The position numbers and the translations under genes were made by a program. A stretch of 64,000 nucleotides of DNA, taken from the NCBI GenBank assembly GCA_947589005.1, contig CANPZO010000002.1:71713-135712 (forward strand), read 5' to 3'. Each line of letters starts with the position of its first letter. The first letter of the stretch is position 1. A model generated the notes under the pieces. It did not search any database. It was not told the origin of the DNA and was given only the letters and a program-made list of their open reading frames with translations. Source of the DNA: an uncultured Clostridia bacterium (GTDB taxonomy: Bacteria; Bacillota; Clostridia; UMGS1883). This document shows positions 63,279 to 64,000 of the stretch, in pieces.

Positions 63279-64000
63279 ATTTGTTTGCCTCCCCATTGAG
63301 GGTAAGTCCGATAAGCTCGGGCTTTATCCTTATGCCGACCCTGTCGCCGGCGTCGTATGTGTACTCCGTGTCGATGACAAAGTCCTCGTCCTGCTGTGTG
63401 CGGACGGTCATCATGTAGTGGTCGCCCTTGTATATGTTTTCCACCACGTTGCCCCAGGCGTCGGCCTCGTCGATGTTGTCCACCAGCTCTATGTCCCCCA
63501 GACCCACGGTGGCCTTCACGTCCGCGTCGGTAAAGTCGTATACCTTCCCGTCGGGGCCGATGACATAGCCCTCGCCGTCCAGTCTGGAGCCGGGCACAAG
63601 GGCCGTTACGTCGCAGGGGAAGCGGAAGTCGGATATCACCACGTTGTTGTTCTTGTCTATGTATGCGTCGTCATAGACGTTGGCGGTGAGCTCCTTTTTC
63701 ATTATGTGTATGCCGTCCGGCTCGATAACTATGCCGGCGGGGCAGTTTATTTCCAAATTGCGGGTATCCTGAATTATGACCTCCGTGTGGCCGACCATCA
63801 TTGTGTACTCATAGTGTATGCCCTTGAATATCTTGTCGGTGAGCCGTCCGTCCACCATTCCCTCTCCGGGAGGCACCAGCTTCACGTCCTCGGGCCGGAC
63901 GACGACGTCCACCTTTTCGTTCTTTTCAAACTCGTCCAGCGCGTCGAACACATGGCCCAAAAACCGCACCTTGAGGCGGTCTATCACGGTGCCGCTGTAG
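63265..64000 (-). CDS. potA: Spermidine/putrescine ABC transporter ATP-binding protein (PotA), C-terminal part
   Basis: The frame stays open past the window edge, so only the C-terminal ~244 residues are seen; the ORF-track GTG is internal. The nucleotide-binding motifs lie outside the window. VDVVVRPEDVKLVPPGEG joins the ATPase to a TOBE region. This region is about twice the usual length, with two similar halves (KIFKGIHYEYTMMVG ... GIVIEPDGIHI and NIYKGDHYMMTVRTQ ... VGIRIKPELIGL) split by a roughly 70-residue insert. Assigned by context with potBCD. Confidence 0.88.
   Translation of the reverse strand, partial: YSGTVIDRLKVRFLGHVFDALDEFEKNEKVDVVVRPEDVKLVPPGEGMVDGRLTDKIFKGIHYEYTMMVGHTEVIIQDTRNLEINCPAGIVIEPDGIHIMKKELTANVYDDAYIDKNNNVVISDFRFPCDVTALVPGSRLDGEGYVIGPDGKVYDFTDADVKATVGLGDIELVDNIDEADAWGNVVENIYKGDHYMMTVRTQQDEDFVIDTEYTYDAGDRVGIRIKPELIGLTLNGEANKYAKK

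Overview
The window is a GC-rich chromosomal segment from a spore-forming Clostridia-type Firmicute, most like an uncultured member of the Oscillospirales. Three things support this: the dgt-dnaG-rpoD block, a complete spoIIIAA-AH operon with spoIIE and a spoVB-like gene, and the low-GC-Gram-positive-type rimP-nusA-ylxR-ylxQ-infB operon. SLH-domain proteins, secreted glycoside hydrolases, a GH2 beta-galactosidase and a glycogen phosphorylase suggest an S-layered, carbohydrate-fermenting anaerobe. I see no rRNA, tRNA, CRISPR array, prophage or intact transposase gene.

Layout. 1-3.9 kb: dgt (5' truncated), dnaG, rpoD. 4-6.6 kb (minus): spoIIE behind a Spo0A-box promoter, with a small membrane-protein gene. 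7-10.1 kb: a 1023-aa S-layer protein with two strong promoters, then a cluster of four hairpins. 10.6-17.5 kb: glycogen phosphorylase, a secreted LRR-cohesin-dockerin-cohesin protein, and (minus) recA followed by an L,D-transpeptidase under a LexA-box promoter. 18.9-25.5 kb: spoVB-like flippase, spoIIIAA-AH, an Asp23-family gene. 25.6-30.3 kb: sugar isomerase, AraD-type epimerase, TSCPD protein, GH105 enzyme. 30.3-31.1 kb: a gene-free block of repeats and structured elements. 31.2-40.8 kb: peptidase, SGNH-like protein, VanZ-like protein, HAD hydrolase, asd, argJ, lipoprotein, ion transporter, cytidylate-kinase-like protein, yqeY. 40.8-45.2 kb: beta-galactosidase and a GH16 enzyme. 45.3-52.9 kb (minus): rimP-nusA-ylxR-ylxQ-infB-rbfA-nrnA-truB-ribF. 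53.2-56.3 kb: polA, coaE. 56.5-59.7 kb (minus): an AT-rich orphan secreted protein and ligA. 60.1-64 kb (minus): a polyamine-type ABC transporter potABCD, with potA cut by the window end.

The most interesting signal is not a protein. A roughly 160-nt segment occurs twice in full (about 16067-16228 and 30909-31071) and once in a strongly diverged inverted form (about 30500-30640, minus). The copies keep the same hairpins while their stem sequences change in a compensatory way. They also keep an internal loop with opposed CGAG/CGAG (tandem G-A) and end in a T-run. This looks like a dispersed structured RNA. An upstream module of the same repeat (with a terminator) is found in front of both full copies, and a diverged inverted relative of it lies behind glgP. 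A second family of short palindromes with GTAGGG/CCCTAC ends is scattered at 10.2, 30.4 and 57.6 kb.
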